Assembly (NCBI RefSeq): GCF_029051685.1
Contig: NZ_JAACFT010000045.1
Span: forward strand, 1-61,475
Direction of reading: 5' to 3'
Source: Bradyrhizobium sp. CSA207
Lineage (GTDB): Bacteria > Pseudomonadota > Alphaproteobacteria > Rhizobiales > Xanthobacteraceae
DNA length: 61,475 bases
Shown here: piece by piece, positions 41,584-50,219 of the stretch
Numbering within the stretch: position 1 is the first letter of the stretch
How the letters are laid out: each line of letters begins with the position of its first letter
Position numbers and translations under genes: made by a program
Notes under the pieces: model-generated
The model's database searches: none
What the model saw: the letters and a program-made list of their open reading frames with translations, nothing else
Told to the model about the DNA's origin: nothing

Positions 41584-41802
41584 TCAGCTGAAGATGGCCT
41601 TAACCTTGTTCCATAGCGACGGGTTGTCGGCTTCCGCGTCGGCCTTTGATGGCGTCGGCTGGGCGGCGCTGACAGGATCGGACGCCGGAAATGTGTCAAC
41701 CAGGCCGGCGTCGAGCTTCGCGTCAGCGCGATCGGCGGCGAACGCCTCATGCGGATCGTCGGCGTGCTTGTCATGCGGCGCGGGATTGAACTTCTCAGCC
41801 AT
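41584..41802 (-). CDS. small hypothetical protein
   Basis: 72 residues from ATG 41802 with GGAGGAGG upstream. It is acidic and hydrophilic, MAEKFNPAPHDKHADDPHEA, then DTFPASDPVSAAQP, a short motif seen in many rhizobial small proteins, and a basic-helical end (SLWNKVKAIF). Probably soluble; function unknown. It is divergent from hemE with a 108-base intergenic region that should hold both promoters. Confidence 0.65.
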   Translation of the reverse strand: MAEKFNPAPHDKHADDPHEAFAADRADAKLDAGLVDTFPASDPVSAAQPTPSKADAEADNPSLWNKVKAIFS

Positions 41803-41910
41803 GGAAATCCTCCTCCGTTGGCCGGTCAACGCGGGGCGATTACGCTGGTTCCCCTGTTCCGCTCGGGCCTGGCGGTGTATCAGGAACCTCAATCTGCATC
41901 AGGATCGTTC

Positions 41911-42945
41911 GTGCCCCATTCCGCGACAAAGCCCTTCATCGACGTGCTCTCCGGCCAGCGGCAAGCCACCCCGCCGGTGTGGATGATGCGGCAGGCCGGC
42001 CGCTATCTGCCCGAATATCGCGAGCTGCGCGCCAAGGCCGGCGGCTTCCTCGATCTGTGCTTCACGCCGGAGCTCGCGGCCGAGGTGACGCTGCAACCGA
42101 TCCGAAGGTTCGGCTTCGATGCCGCGATCATCTTCTCGGACATTCTGGTGATCCCCTATGCACTGGGCCGCTCAGTACGGTTCGAGGTCGGCGAAGGGCC
42201 GCGGCTCGAGCCGCTGGATGATCCCGGCAAGGTCGCCGCGCTGGCCCACCGCGCCGACTTCACCAAACTCGAACCGGTGTTCGAGGCGCTGCGCATCGTG
42301 CGCAGAGCGCTCGATCCCAAGGTCGCGCTGATCGGCTTCTGCGGCGCGCCGTGGACGGTTGCGACCTACATGGTCGCAGGCCAGGGCACGCCGGACCAGG
42401 CGCCGGCGCGGATGATGGCGTACCGGCATCCGGAGGCGTTCGCGAAAATCATCGACGTGCTGGTCGACAACTCGATTGAGTATCTTCTCGCTCAGCTCGC
42501 TGCCGGTGCCGACGCCTTGCAGATCTTCGACACCTGGGCTGGCGTGCTGCCGCCGGCCGAGTTCGCACGCTGGTCGGTGGAGCCGACGCGGCGCATCGTC
42601 GAGGGCGTGCGCGCCAAGGTGCCGGATGCGAAGATCATCGGCTTTCCCCGCGGCGCCGGCGCGCAATTGCCGGGCTATGTCGAGGCGACCGGCGTCAACG
42701 CCGTCAGCATCGACTGGACCGCGGAGCCGTCCTTCATCCGCGAGCGCGTGCAAACACGCGTCGCCGTGCAGGGCAATCTCGATCCGCTGGTGCTGATTAC
42801 CGGCGGCGACGCGCTCGACCGCGCGGTCGACAACGTGCTGGCAAACTTCGCGCAAGGACGGCTGATCTTCAATCTCGGCCACGGCATCCAGCCGGAGACG
42901 CCGATCGCCCATGTCGAGCAGATGCTGAAGCGCGTGCGGGGTTGA
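41911..42945 (+). CDS. hemE: uroporphyrinogen decarboxylase
   Basis: 344 residues. TPPVWMMRQAGRYLPEYREL carries the substrate-binding Arg residues, AAIIFSDILVIPYALGRSVR holds the catalytic Asp, GFCGAPWTVATYMVAGQGT and GADALQIFDTWAGVL follow, then NLGHGIQPETP with the active-site His. It converts uroporphyrinogen III to coproporphyrinogen III in haem synthesis, in the cytoplasm. The start is GTG 41911 (AGG seven bases upstream). Confidence 0.95.
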   Translation: MPHSATKPFIDVLSGQRQATPPVWMMRQAGRYLPEYRELRAKAGGFLDLCFTPELAAEVTLQPIRRFGFDAAIIFSDILVIPYALGRSVRFEVGEGPRLEPLDDPGKVAALAHRADFTKLEPVFEALRIVRRALDPKVALIGFCGAPWTVATYMVAGQGTPDQAPARMMAYRHPEAFAKIIDVLVDNSIEYLLAQLAAGADALQIFDTWAGVLPPAEFARWSVEPTRRIVEGVRAKVPDAKIIGFPRGAGAQLPGYVEATGVNAVSIDWTAEPSFIRERVQTRVAVQGNLDPLVLITGGDALDRAVDNVLANFAQGRLIFNLGHGIQPETPIAHVEQMLKRVRG

Positions 42946-42961
42946 GCGGTCTCTGTGCGGC

Positions 42962-43081
42962 CATCCTTCGAGACGCCCGCCTTTGGGCGGGCTCCTCAGG
43001 ATGAGGTCTTGCGTTACGACGAACTCCTGAACCCTCATGGTGAGGAGCGCCGCTTGCGGCGCGTCTCGAACCATCGAGGCC
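42962..43081. repeat. 120-bp inverted repeat element, copy A
   Basis: catccttcgagacgcccgcc ... ctcctcaggatgagg at the left and ctcatggtgaggagcgccgc ... gcgtctcgaacca at the right. A second copy is at 50088-50208. It fills the first part of the 310-base gap between hemE and the hemC-like gene; the rest (43082-43255) holds nothing I can identify. Confidence 0.75.
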
Positions 43082-43255
43082 GAGCTGTGCAGGGGCCGCT
43101 CCCACAAAAAACGCGAAAACAACCCCATGCACAGTACAAATCATTGAGGAATTTCGTCCGGCATGGCGCGAGCCCTGCAGGCGACGGACGTTTGACTCGT
43201 CGGGCAAAACAGGCGCAGGATTTCACGATGGCGCCGATGGCCGTTCCGGAAAGGC

Positions 43256-44236
43256 TTACCTCGGGCGGCTGCGCTCGATGATCTCCGCCGCACCTTTCTC
43301 CAGCAGATCAAGCGCAACCGCGCGGCCGAGCTCACGGGGGCGGTTCGCGGGGCCGGCGTGTGAGGCCTCGATGATGGTGTCGCCGGAGAGATCGAGCACC
43401 GAGGCCATGAGCGACATCTGATCGCCAGCGATGGTCGAGAACGCCGCGACCGGGGAATTGCAGTGGCCGTTGAGCACCCACAGCACCTCGCGCTCGGCGT
43501 CGGCGCAGGCATGCGCCGAGGGATCATCGATCGATGCGAGGATCCGGCGTGTCTGCCAGTCCTGCACGGCGCATTCGACGGCGACGATGCCCTGGCCGGC
43601 CGCGGGGAGCATTTCCGCCGCGGAGAATTCGTAGGCGATGCGATGGGAAAGGCCGACGCGATCAAGGCCCGAGCGCGCCATGATCAGCGCATCCGCAGGT
43701 CCCACCGCGCCGCCATCCGGCAGTCGCTGCTTCTCGCCGTTGTCGAGTTTTCGCACGCGCGTGTCGGCGGCGCCGCGGAAGTGGATCACCTCGACATCCG
43801 GAAACAGCCGACGCGCATAGGCCGCGCGCCGCACTGCGTTCGTGCCGATCTTGAAGCCGTTGCCGTGCGACTGGCGCAGCGCTTCCAGGGTGACGCCATC
43901 CAGCAGCACCAAGGCATCGCTTGCTGGATCACGCGACAGCGTGGCGCCGATGACGAGGCCCGGCGTGTCCTCGTTGCCCGGCATGTCCTTGAGCGAATGC
44001 ATCGCCGCCTGCAGCTCACCCGCCAGCACGGCGGCGCGGATCTGCGCCACGAAGGCGCCGCCCTTGCCGCCATGCGGCAACAGCTTGCTGGTCTGGTCGA
44101 GATCGCCCGTGGTGTCGAGCTTGACGATCTCCACATCGAGATCCGGCACGGCGGCGGTCAGGCGGCGCGCGATCTCTTCCGTCTGTGCCAGCGCCATCGC
44201 GCTCTTGCGGGTGCCGATCTTAAAGCGAGTAGCCAA
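43256..44236 (-). CDS. divergent hydroxymethylbilane synthase (HemC-like)
   Basis: About 326 residues. It keeps the key sites of porphobilinogen deaminase: FKIGTRKSAMALAQTEEI, the catalytic Asp in MHSLKDMPG, GTNAVRRAAYARRLFPDVEV, FRGAADTRVRKLDNGE, LPAAGQGIVAVECA, and a Cys for the dipyrromethane cofactor in NGHCNSPVA. Around that Cys the usual GGC becomes GHC, and other motifs drift (TRKSAMALA for TRGSPLALA). It looks like a paralogue. TTG 44236 has AAAGGA seven bases before it; ATG 44272 overlaps the GMC gene but lacks spacing from its GGAGG. Confidence 0.78.
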   Translation of the reverse strand: MATRFKIGTRKSAMALAQTEEIARRLTAAVPDLDVEIVKLDTTGDLDQTSKLLPHGGKGGAFVAQIRAAVLAGELQAAMHSLKDMPGNEDTPGLVIGATLSRDPASDALVLLDGVTLEALRQSHGNGFKIGTNAVRRAAYARRLFPDVEVIHFRGAADTRVRKLDNGEKQRLPDGGAVGPADALIMARSGLDRVGLSHRIAYEFSAAEMLPAAGQGIVAVECAVQDWQTRRILASIDDPSAHACADAEREVLWVLNGHCNSPVAAFSTIAGDQMSLMASVLDLSGDTIIEASHAGPANRPRELGRAVALDLLEKGAAEIIERSRPR

Positions 44237-44261
44237 GTCCCAGTCCTTTCGAGGCGCGTGT

Positions 44262-45887
44262 TTACCGCGCATCCTCCAATATCATATCGGAGGCCTTTTC
44301 GGCGATCATGATGATCGGCGCGTTAGTGTTGCCCGACACCAGATCCGGCATGATCGAGCCGTCGACGACGCGAAGGCCATCGAGCCCCCTCACCTTCAGC
44401 CGCTGGTCGACCACCGCAAGCCCATCGTTGCCCATACGACAGGTCGAGGTCGGATGATAGATGGTGCTGCCGCGCTCGCGGCAGTAATCCAGGAGCTCGG
44501 CATCCGTCGATACCTTCGTGCCGGGATCATATTCGTCGATCACGAACGGCTTCAGGGCCGGCGCGTTCAATATCTTGCGCAGGATCTTCAGGCCTTCGAC
44601 ATTGGTGGTACGGTCGGTCTCAGTCGACATGTAGTTGATGCGGATTTCCGGCGGCACGGTCGGGTCCGCGCTCCTGATGCGCAGGCTGCCGCGGCTTTCG
44701 GGCCGGAGCTGGCACACCGACGCGGTGAAGCCGGAAAAATCATGCAGCTTCTCGCCCATCTTGTCGGTCGAGAACGGCAGGAAGTGAACCTGGATGTCCG
44801 GCGAGGCCAGGCGCGGACTGGTCTTGAAGAACGCACCCGCCGTGCCGGCCGCGATGGTCAGCCAGCCTTTCCGGAACAGCGCATAGCGTGCGCCTGCCAT
44901 CGTACGGCGGAGTGGATGGTTGACGGTGTCGTTGAGCGTGATCTTCTGCGAGCAGCGCATCACGATGCGGACCTGCATGTGGTCCTGGAGGTCGTGCCCG
45001 ACGCCTTTCGCGTCCAGCACGACATCGATGCCGTGCTTGCTCAGAAGATCGGCGGGACCGACGCCGGAGAGCTGAAGCAGCTGCGGCGAGTTGTAGGCAC
45101 CGCTCGACAGCACGATTTCCCTGCGCGCGCGGGCGCGGCGCACGATCGTGCCCTGCCGATATTCGACGCCGACCGCGCGGCGCCCCTCGAACAGGACGCG
45201 CTGGCCGAGCGCGCCAGTTTCGATCTTGAGGTCGCCGCGGGTCTTCGCTGGGCCGAGATAGGCCACGGATGTCGAGGCGCGGCGGCCGTTGCGCGTCGTG
45301 GTCTGGAACAGGCCAACGCCTTCCTGCGTAGCACCGTTGAAATCGGGATTATAGGGCAAGCCGGTCTCGACCGCGGCGTCGATGAAGGCTTTCGACAGCG
45401 GATCGGTCACGACCATGTTGGACACCGGCAGCGGACCGCCGCTGCCGTGATATTGGTCTGCGCCGCGCGACTGGTTCTCGGCCTTCTTGAAATAGGGCAG
45501 CACGTCGTCATAGCCCCAGCCGGCGTTGCCGAGCTGGCGCCAGCGGTCATAGTCCTCGTGCTGGCCGCGGACATACAGCAGGCCGTTGATCGAGCTCGAT
45601 CCACCCAGCGTCTTGCCGCGTGGCTGGAACACCTGGCGGCCCTTCAGCTCGGGCTCCGGCTCGGTCTGGTACATCCAGTTGACGCTCTTCTCCTTGAACA
45701 GTTTTCCGTAGCCGAGCGGCACGTGGATCCAAATGTTGGAATCCTTAGGGCCGGCCTCGAGCAGCAGCACCGTGTGCTTGCCATTTGCAGAGAGCCGGTT
45801 GGCGAGCACGCAGCCGGCGGAGCCGGCGCCGACGATGATGTAGTCGAATTCGGGGTCGGTCGGCGCGAGGGCGGAATTTGCGGTCAT
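44262..45887 (-). CDS. GMC family FAD-dependent oxidoreductase (choline dehydrogenase-like)
   Basis: 541 residues. The FAD motif FDYIIVGAGSAGCVLANRLS is at the N-terminus. GKTLGGSSSINGLLYVRGQH is the GMC signature 1, and EIVLSSGAYNSPQLLQLSGV signature 2. The C-terminus has HPTSTCRMGN with the catalytic His and DGSIMPDLVSGNTNAPIIMI. It oxidises an alcohol to aldehyde or ketone; the substrate cannot be named. The ATG at 45887 begins MTANSALAP; a GTG 15 codons upstream is possible. Its end lies close to the hemC-like gene, so they probably share a transcript. Confidence 0.87.
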   Translation of the reverse strand: MTANSALAPTDPEFDYIIVGAGSAGCVLANRLSANGKHTVLLLEAGPKDSNIWIHVPLGYGKLFKEKSVNWMYQTEPEPELKGRQVFQPRGKTLGGSSSINGLLYVRGQHEDYDRWRQLGNAGWGYDDVLPYFKKAENQSRGADQYHGSGGPLPVSNMVVTDPLSKAFIDAAVETGLPYNPDFNGATQEGVGLFQTTTRNGRRASTSVAYLGPAKTRGDLKIETGALGQRVLFEGRRAVGVEYRQGTIVRRARARREIVLSSGAYNSPQLLQLSGVGPADLLSKHGIDVVLDAKGVGHDLQDHMQVRIVMRCSQKITLNDTVNHPLRRTMAGARYALFRKGWLTIAAGTAGAFFKTSPRLASPDIQVHFLPFSTDKMGEKLHDFSGFTASVCQLRPESRGSLRIRSADPTVPPEIRINYMSTETDRTTNVEGLKILRKILNAPALKPFVIDEYDPGTKVSTDAELLDYCRERGSTIYHPTSTCRMGNDGLAVVDQRLKVRGLDGLRVVDGSIMPDLVSGNTNAPIIMIAEKASDMILEDAR

Positions 45888-45968
45888 GTCTTGCAAGTCT
45901 TCTTGTTTGTGGAGCGTTTCCGTTGGCGTCACTTAGAGCATGCTAAATTCGATCGGCGGTGCGAGATT

Positions 45969-46125
45969 CACCTCTCCCCGACGGGGAGAGGTCGGATTGC
46001 GCCTGGCGATGCGAAGCATCGTCCAGTAGCAATCCGGGTGAGGGGCCGCAACGTCACGTGAGGCCGTAACCCCTCACCCGGATTGCATCTTCGATGCAAT
46101 CCGACCTCTCCCTACGGGAGAGGTG
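45969..46125. repeat. long inverted repeat element
   Basis: cacctctccccgacggggag, gtcggattgcgcc and ccgggtgaggggc at the left are mirrored by gcccctcacccggattgc-like ccctcacccggattgcatct and gggagaggtg at the right. It occupies most of the gap between the GMC gene and the tetR gene. Confidence 0.65.
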
Positions 46126-46179
46126 ATCCAAATGCTGCGTTCGCAGCGAGTCAACCAGACCGATCCGCTCCTAGCACAA

Positions 46180-46770
46180 TCATTGACGCAGCCGCAGCGC
46201 CTCGACCAGCGACCTGAACGCACGGGCATATTCCGCGCCTGCCCTTGCGATATCCGCGCGTCCGGCGCAGGCGACCGCGGCCTCCGTCACGGCGCCGAGC
46301 AGCAGCCGTGCCAGCGGCTCGACCGGTTGCCGCGCGATCAGGCCGGCGTCCATCGCAGCGGCAATGGCGCGTGGCAGCTTGCCACCAAAATGCTGCGCAT
46401 CGATCTCGCGCCAGTGCTCCCAGCCGAGCACGGCCGGGCCGTCGCGCAGGATGATCTGGCCGGTCGGGCCTTTGGCGGTCGCGGCAAAATAATGCTCGGT
46501 GCCGGCGACCATCGCGGCGAGAACGTCCTTCTCGGCGCGGGCCGCGCCGTCGATCTCGGCGACGAGGTCGCGCGAGACCAGGTCAAACACGGCTTCGAAC
46601 ACCGCCTCCTTGGTTTTGAAGTGGTGATAGACCGCGCCCTTGGCGACGCCAGCCGCTTCGGCGATCTCGTCCATCGTCGTGGCGGCAAACCCTTGCGTCC
46701 CAAACAGGCGGCGCGCCGCGTTGAGGATCGCCTCCGATGTCGCGGCCCGCCGCTCTGCCTGTTTCGCCAT
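46180..46770 (-). CDS. TetR/AcrR family regulator
   Basis: 196 residues. ATSEAILNAARRLFGTQGFA then ATTMDEIAEAAGVAKGAVYH form the DNA-binding domain, with HHFKTKEAVFEAVFD. The ligand domain contains FAATAKGPTGQIILRDGPAV, as in TetR proteins that act on small organic ligands. Divergent from the SnoaL-like gene at 46868; overlapping palindromes in the 97-base gap are its likely operator. Confidence 0.88.
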   Translation of the reverse strand: MAKQAERRAATSEAILNAARRLFGTQGFAATTMDEIAEAAGVAKGAVYHHFKTKEAVFEAVFDLVSRDLVAEIDGAARAEKDVLAAMVAGTEHYFAATAKGPTGQIILRDGPAVLGWEHWREIDAQHFGGKLPRAIAAAMDAGLIARQPVEPLARLLLGAVTEAAVACAGRADIARAGAEYARAFRSLVEALRLRQ

Positions 46771-46824
46771 GCCTCTGCTCTAGTCGAAATGGATGAGCCC
46801 AGCCAGTTGACTTTTCGACTTCCA

Positions 46825-46851
46825 GTCGGTATTTACCGACTATCAGTCGGT
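46825..46851. promoter_or_regulatory. overlapping palindromes, candidate TetR operator
   Basis: gtcggta-tt-taccgac (46825-46840) and accgact-atc-agtcggt (46835-46851) are both perfect inverted repeats that share a half-site. They lie between the divergent tetR and SnoaL-like genes, 17 bases before the latter's ATG. Confidence 0.65.
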
Positions 46852-46867
46852 TTCAATGAGGTGTGCC

Positions 46868-47233
46868 ATGCCGAGCCGTGACATCGTCGAAGCTTTTGCG
46901 AAGCGGCTGGAGGACGGGAATTTCATTGGCGCGATCGAGCAATTCTACACGTCCGATGCCGCGACCTATGAGAACGGCGCCGCGCCGACGGTCGGCCGCG
47001 ACAAGCTCATCGCCAAGGAGCGCGGCGTGCTGGCGGCGTCCAAGGAGGTCAAGGCCGTCCGCATCGGGCCGATCCTGATCGAGGGCGACAATGTCGCGAC
47101 ACGCTGGATGTTCAGCTTCACCAACGCCGAAGGCGTCACGCGAACGCTGGACGAGATCGCGTGGCAGACCTGGCGGGGCGATGAGCTCGTCGAGGAACGG
47201 TTCTATTACGACCCGAAGCAACTGGGCCGGTGA
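46868..47233 (+). CDS. SnoaL-like (NTF2-fold) protein
   Basis: 121 residues from ATG 46868 (GAGG six bases before). VEAFAKRLEDGNFIGAIEQF and YTSDAATYENGAAPTVGRDK are the cone-shaped alpha+beta start of the SnoaL/NTF2 fold; DEIAWQTWRGDELVEERFYY closes it. Such proteins are small isomerases, hydrolases or ligand carriers. Its divergence from a TetR gene with operator palindromes suggests it is induced by the regulator's ligand. Confidence 0.78.
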   Translation: MPSRDIVEAFAKRLEDGNFIGAIEQFYTSDAATYENGAAPTVGRDKLIAKERGVLAASKEVKAVRIGPILIEGDNVATRWMFSFTNAEGVTRTLDEIAWQTWRGDELVEERFYYDPKQLGR

Positions 47234-47501
47234 GCCGCGTGGGGAGCCGAAGCGCGAGCGGATCCGGGAAGATTCCGATCGTTATCGAACAGGCTCGACC
47301 TTCGCAGCCATATCGGCCGCGCGAAGAGTCGCTTCCGTTCAGCGGCGTGGTTGAAAGATTCCAACTTCCATATTGCGTCCGCGCCCGTAACGCGATGGAG
47401 GCACAATCCCCTCATTCCCCTTGATTCAAATCAATACGATACCCGCTCGATCGTCATCTGATGAAAACTGCTTCAGTGAGATCTCAACCGGGGAGTTCTG
47501 C

Positions 47502-47873
47502 ATGAAGATTGTATTGCTGTCCTTGGCGATGATAGGCGGCCAAACAACAATTCCAGTCAGCGAACGCGTCCCTCAACTCAATGTCGAGGCGACATGCAAG
47601 GCAACCGTAGCCACCGATAGGGCAATGGGCCTGGATCTGCCGCAGTCATACGACGAGTGCATGCGCGACGAAAATTCCGCGCTGCAACAGCTTAATTCCG
47701 TATGGCTCACGCATTCCGATAGCCTTCGAAACCGATGCGAGGGTGAAGCGACGGCTGGCGGCAGTGATAGCTATGTCGACCTGCTTACCTGCATGCAAAT
47801 GGCAGATTGGGCGAAATCGACGCCGGACGCTCCAAAATTGAGAGGTGCGAGCAAGAGCCGAAACAAGCTGTGA
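47502..47873 (+). CDS. secreted or surface hypothetical protein
   Basis: 123 residues from ATG 47502 (GGGAG six bases upstream). It starts MKIVLLSLAMIGGQTTIPVS, a short hydrophobic leader without a clear cleavage motif. The body has four cysteines (VEATCKATVATDR, YDECMRDENS, NRCEGEATAG, LLTCMQMADW). Such Cys patterns occur in small rhizobial periplasmic proteins. The 268-base gap upstream has no gene I can support. Confidence 0.6.
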   Translation: MKIVLLSLAMIGGQTTIPVSERVPQLNVEATCKATVATDRAMGLDLPQSYDECMRDENSALQQLNSVWLTHSDSLRNRCEGEATAGGSDSYVDLLTCMQMADWAKSTPDAPKLRGASKSRNKL

Positions 47874-47965
47874 GACGCCGCCGAGGCCTGTTTGCAGCCG
47901 GGTGCCGTGTGAAGTTTCAGCGCCCCCAAGCTCCGCGACCGCGATAAGGCTGGCGGCCCGCATTT

Positions 47966-47986
47966 GTATCGATTTGTTATCGATAC
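47966..47986. promoter_or_regulatory. 8-bp-arm palindrome upstream of the GGDEF-EAL gene
   Basis: gtatcgat-ttgtt-atcgatac has perfect 8-base arms and lies 128 bases before the GGDEF-EAL start. It resembles a dimeric regulator site. No regulator gene is adjacent. The remainder of the 240-base gap (47874-48113) shows no gene. Confidence 0.4.
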
Positions 47987-48113
47987 CGCGGCTTGGACAC
48001 GCAGAAGTGGTCGCGGCAATGCCGGTCCGCACGGATAATTCATAGTTCGTCAAAGGTTTGCAGCGAATTCTCCGGACCGAGCCGGACGAACGGCCCATGC
48101 TGCAGGCTCTGGA

Positions 48114-50075
48114 ATGCGGACTCAACTGACCACCTATTTCGCGCGGCTGTTCGCCGGCGATCTGTCGGCGCTCGGCGGTCCCGCAACCGACGAAGCCGTC
48201 GCCGGCCATATCCGCGCCGAACAGATGTCACTGGTGCTCGGCTATTCCGTCGGCATCATGCTCGCCAATGCCTGCAACGCCGCCGTGCTTGCCATCGCGC
48301 TGTGGTATTCGCCGGACTGGAAGCTGGCCTTGATCTGGGCGGTGATCGTGGCGGGTGCCGCGATCGCATTCGGCCTGCAATCCCACGCCGCGCGCCGCAT
48401 CACCAAACCGCAATTCGTCTCGCGCCGGGCGATGCATCGGCTGGTGCGCAACGCCTTCGTTCTCGGCGCCGTCTGGGGCATCGTTCCCGTTGCCTTCTTT
48501 GCGAATGCTTCGACCGGCGGCCAGCTCGTCATCACCTGCCTCTGCTCGGGCATGCTGGCGGGCGGTGCGCTCGCCTTCGCCACGATCCCGATCGCAGCGA
48601 TCGCGTTCACGGCCCCCATCTTCCTCGGCATCGCCATCTGCCTCGGCAGGAACGGTGATCTGGCCTTTCTGCTGATCGCCTTCCTTGTGGTGGTCTACGG
48701 ATCCGTGCTGCTGCGCAGCGTGTTCGTCAATTCGTTCTCGTTCGCCCAGCGCGTGATGCGGCAGATCGAGGCCGAGCGCACGGTCCGGCAGGATCCGCTG
48801 ACTCAACTGCCCAACCGCTTCGCCTTCAACGAGACGCTCGAAGCCGCGCTGAAGCGGCTGGCCCTGTCCGGCGAGGAATTCGCCGTGCTCCTGCTCGACC
48901 TCGATCGCTTCAAGGAGATCAACGACAAGTTCGGTCATCCCGCCGGCGACGAATTCCTGGTCCAGGTCGCGAGCCGGCTGCAACGCTGCACCCGCGCGGC
49001 CGAGCACGTCGCGCGCATCGGCGGCGACGAGTTCGCGCTGGTGATGGCCAATCTGGCGCGGCCAGAGGATGCGCTCGAGATCGCCGAGCGCTTCGTTGCG
49101 GCTTTTGCCGAGCCATTCCCGATCGAGGGCCGCCAGATCGTCGGCGCGACCAGCGTCGGCATCGTGCTGGCGCCTCGCGACGGCAACACATCACTCGACA
49201 TCATGAAGAACGCCGACACCGCGCTCTATCGCGCCAAGAAGACCGGACCGGGCACGGTCTGCTTCTTCGAGGAAGCCGACGACAGGGCATCGCGCGACCG
49301 CAAGGCGCTGCAATCGGACCTGGAAGGCGCGATCGCGCGCAATGAGCTGTTCCTGGTGTTTCAGCCGTTCCTCGATCTTGCCGACAACCGGATCACCGCC
49401 TTCGAGGCGCTGCTGCGCTGGCAGCACCCGCAGCGCGGATTGATCCCGCCCAGCGAGTTCATCCCGATCGCCGAGGAGACCGGGCTGATTCACGCGATCG
49501 GCGAATGGGTGATCCGTCGCGCCTGTGCGACGCTGACGGACTGGCCCGAGGACATCAGGGTTGCCGTGAATTTTTCGGCGGCACAGTTTCACAACAACGG
49601 CATCCTCCAGATCATCGTGCAGGCGCTCGCGGACGCAAAGATCGCTCCGCATCGGCTCGAGATCGAGATCACGGAATCGATGCTGCTGTCGAAATACGGC
49701 TCGGCAGCCTCGGTCCTCAAGGCGCTGCTGCAGCTCGGCGTCACGGTCGCGCTCGACGATTTCGGGACCGGCTTCTCCTCGCTCACTTATCTGCGCAAGC
49801 TTCCGCTCAGCCGCATCAAGATCGACCAGTCCTTCATCCGCGACATGCTGGTGCAGCCGGACTGCGCTGCGATCGTGAAATCGGTGATTGGGCTGGCGCG
49901 CGACCTGCGCATCGGCGTGGTCGCGGAAGGCGTCGAGACCGCCGACCAGCTCGAATATCTGCGCCAGATTGGTTGCGACGAAGTCCAGGGCTATCTGATC
50001 AGCCGTCCGGCGTCGGCCGACGGCGTGCTGGCGCTACTCGACACGAAGAAGCGACGGGCGACCTACGCGGCGTGA
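48114..50075 (+). CDS. membrane GGDEF-EAL cyclic-di-GMP protein
   Basis: 653 residues. About six N-terminal membrane helices (to about 210), then GGDEF (about 225-385) with an intact ARIGGDEFALVM loop, then EAL (about 400-640) with AFEALLRWQHPQRGLIPPSE and the loop-6 motif LDDFGTGFSSLTYLRKLPLS, followed by KIDQSF. Both domains look active, so it can make or break cyclic-di-GMP, with the outcome depending on an unknown signal. The I-site is not clear. Confidence 0.9.
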   Translation: MRTQLTTYFARLFAGDLSALGGPATDEAVAGHIRAEQMSLVLGYSVGIMLANACNAAVLAIALWYSPDWKLALIWAVIVAGAAIAFGLQSHAARRITKPQFVSRRAMHRLVRNAFVLGAVWGIVPVAFFANASTGGQLVITCLCSGMLAGGALAFATIPIAAIAFTAPIFLGIAICLGRNGDLAFLLIAFLVVVYGSVLLRSVFVNSFSFAQRVMRQIEAERTVRQDPLTQLPNRFAFNETLEAALKRLALSGEEFAVLLLDLDRFKEINDKFGHPAGDEFLVQVASRLQRCTRAAEHVARIGGDEFALVMANLARPEDALEIAERFVAAFAEPFPIEGRQIVGATSVGIVLAPRDGNTSLDIMKNADTALYRAKKTGPGTVCFFEEADDRASRDRKALQSDLEGAIARNELFLVFQPFLDLADNRITAFEALLRWQHPQRGLIPPSEFIPIAEETGLIHAIGEWVIRRACATLTDWPEDIRVAVNFSAAQFHNNGILQIIVQALADAKIAPHRLEIEITESMLLSKYGSAASVLKALLQLGVTVALDDFGTGFSSLTYLRKLPLSRIKIDQSFIRDMLVQPDCAAIVKSVIGLARDLRIGVVAEGVETADQLEYLRQIGCDEVQGYLISRPASADGVLALLDTKKRRATYAA

Positions 50076-50087
50076 GGTATTCGCGGC

Positions 50088-50208
50088 CCGTCCTTCGAGA
50101 CGCCCGCCTTTGGCGGGCTCCTCAGGATGAGGTCCTTCTTCGCGGCACGACCTCAGACCCTCATGGTGAGGAGCGCCGCTTGCGGCGCGTCTCGAACCAT
50201 AAGAGGCC
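50088..50208. repeat. 120-bp inverted repeat element, copy B
   Basis: ccgtccttcgagacgcccgc ... gaaccataagaggcc. It matches copy A at 42962-43081 over most of its length, with the central spacer diverged. Placed between the GGDEF-EAL gene and the vanB-like gene. Confidence 0.75.
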
Positions 50209-50219
50209 GAGCAGTGGCC

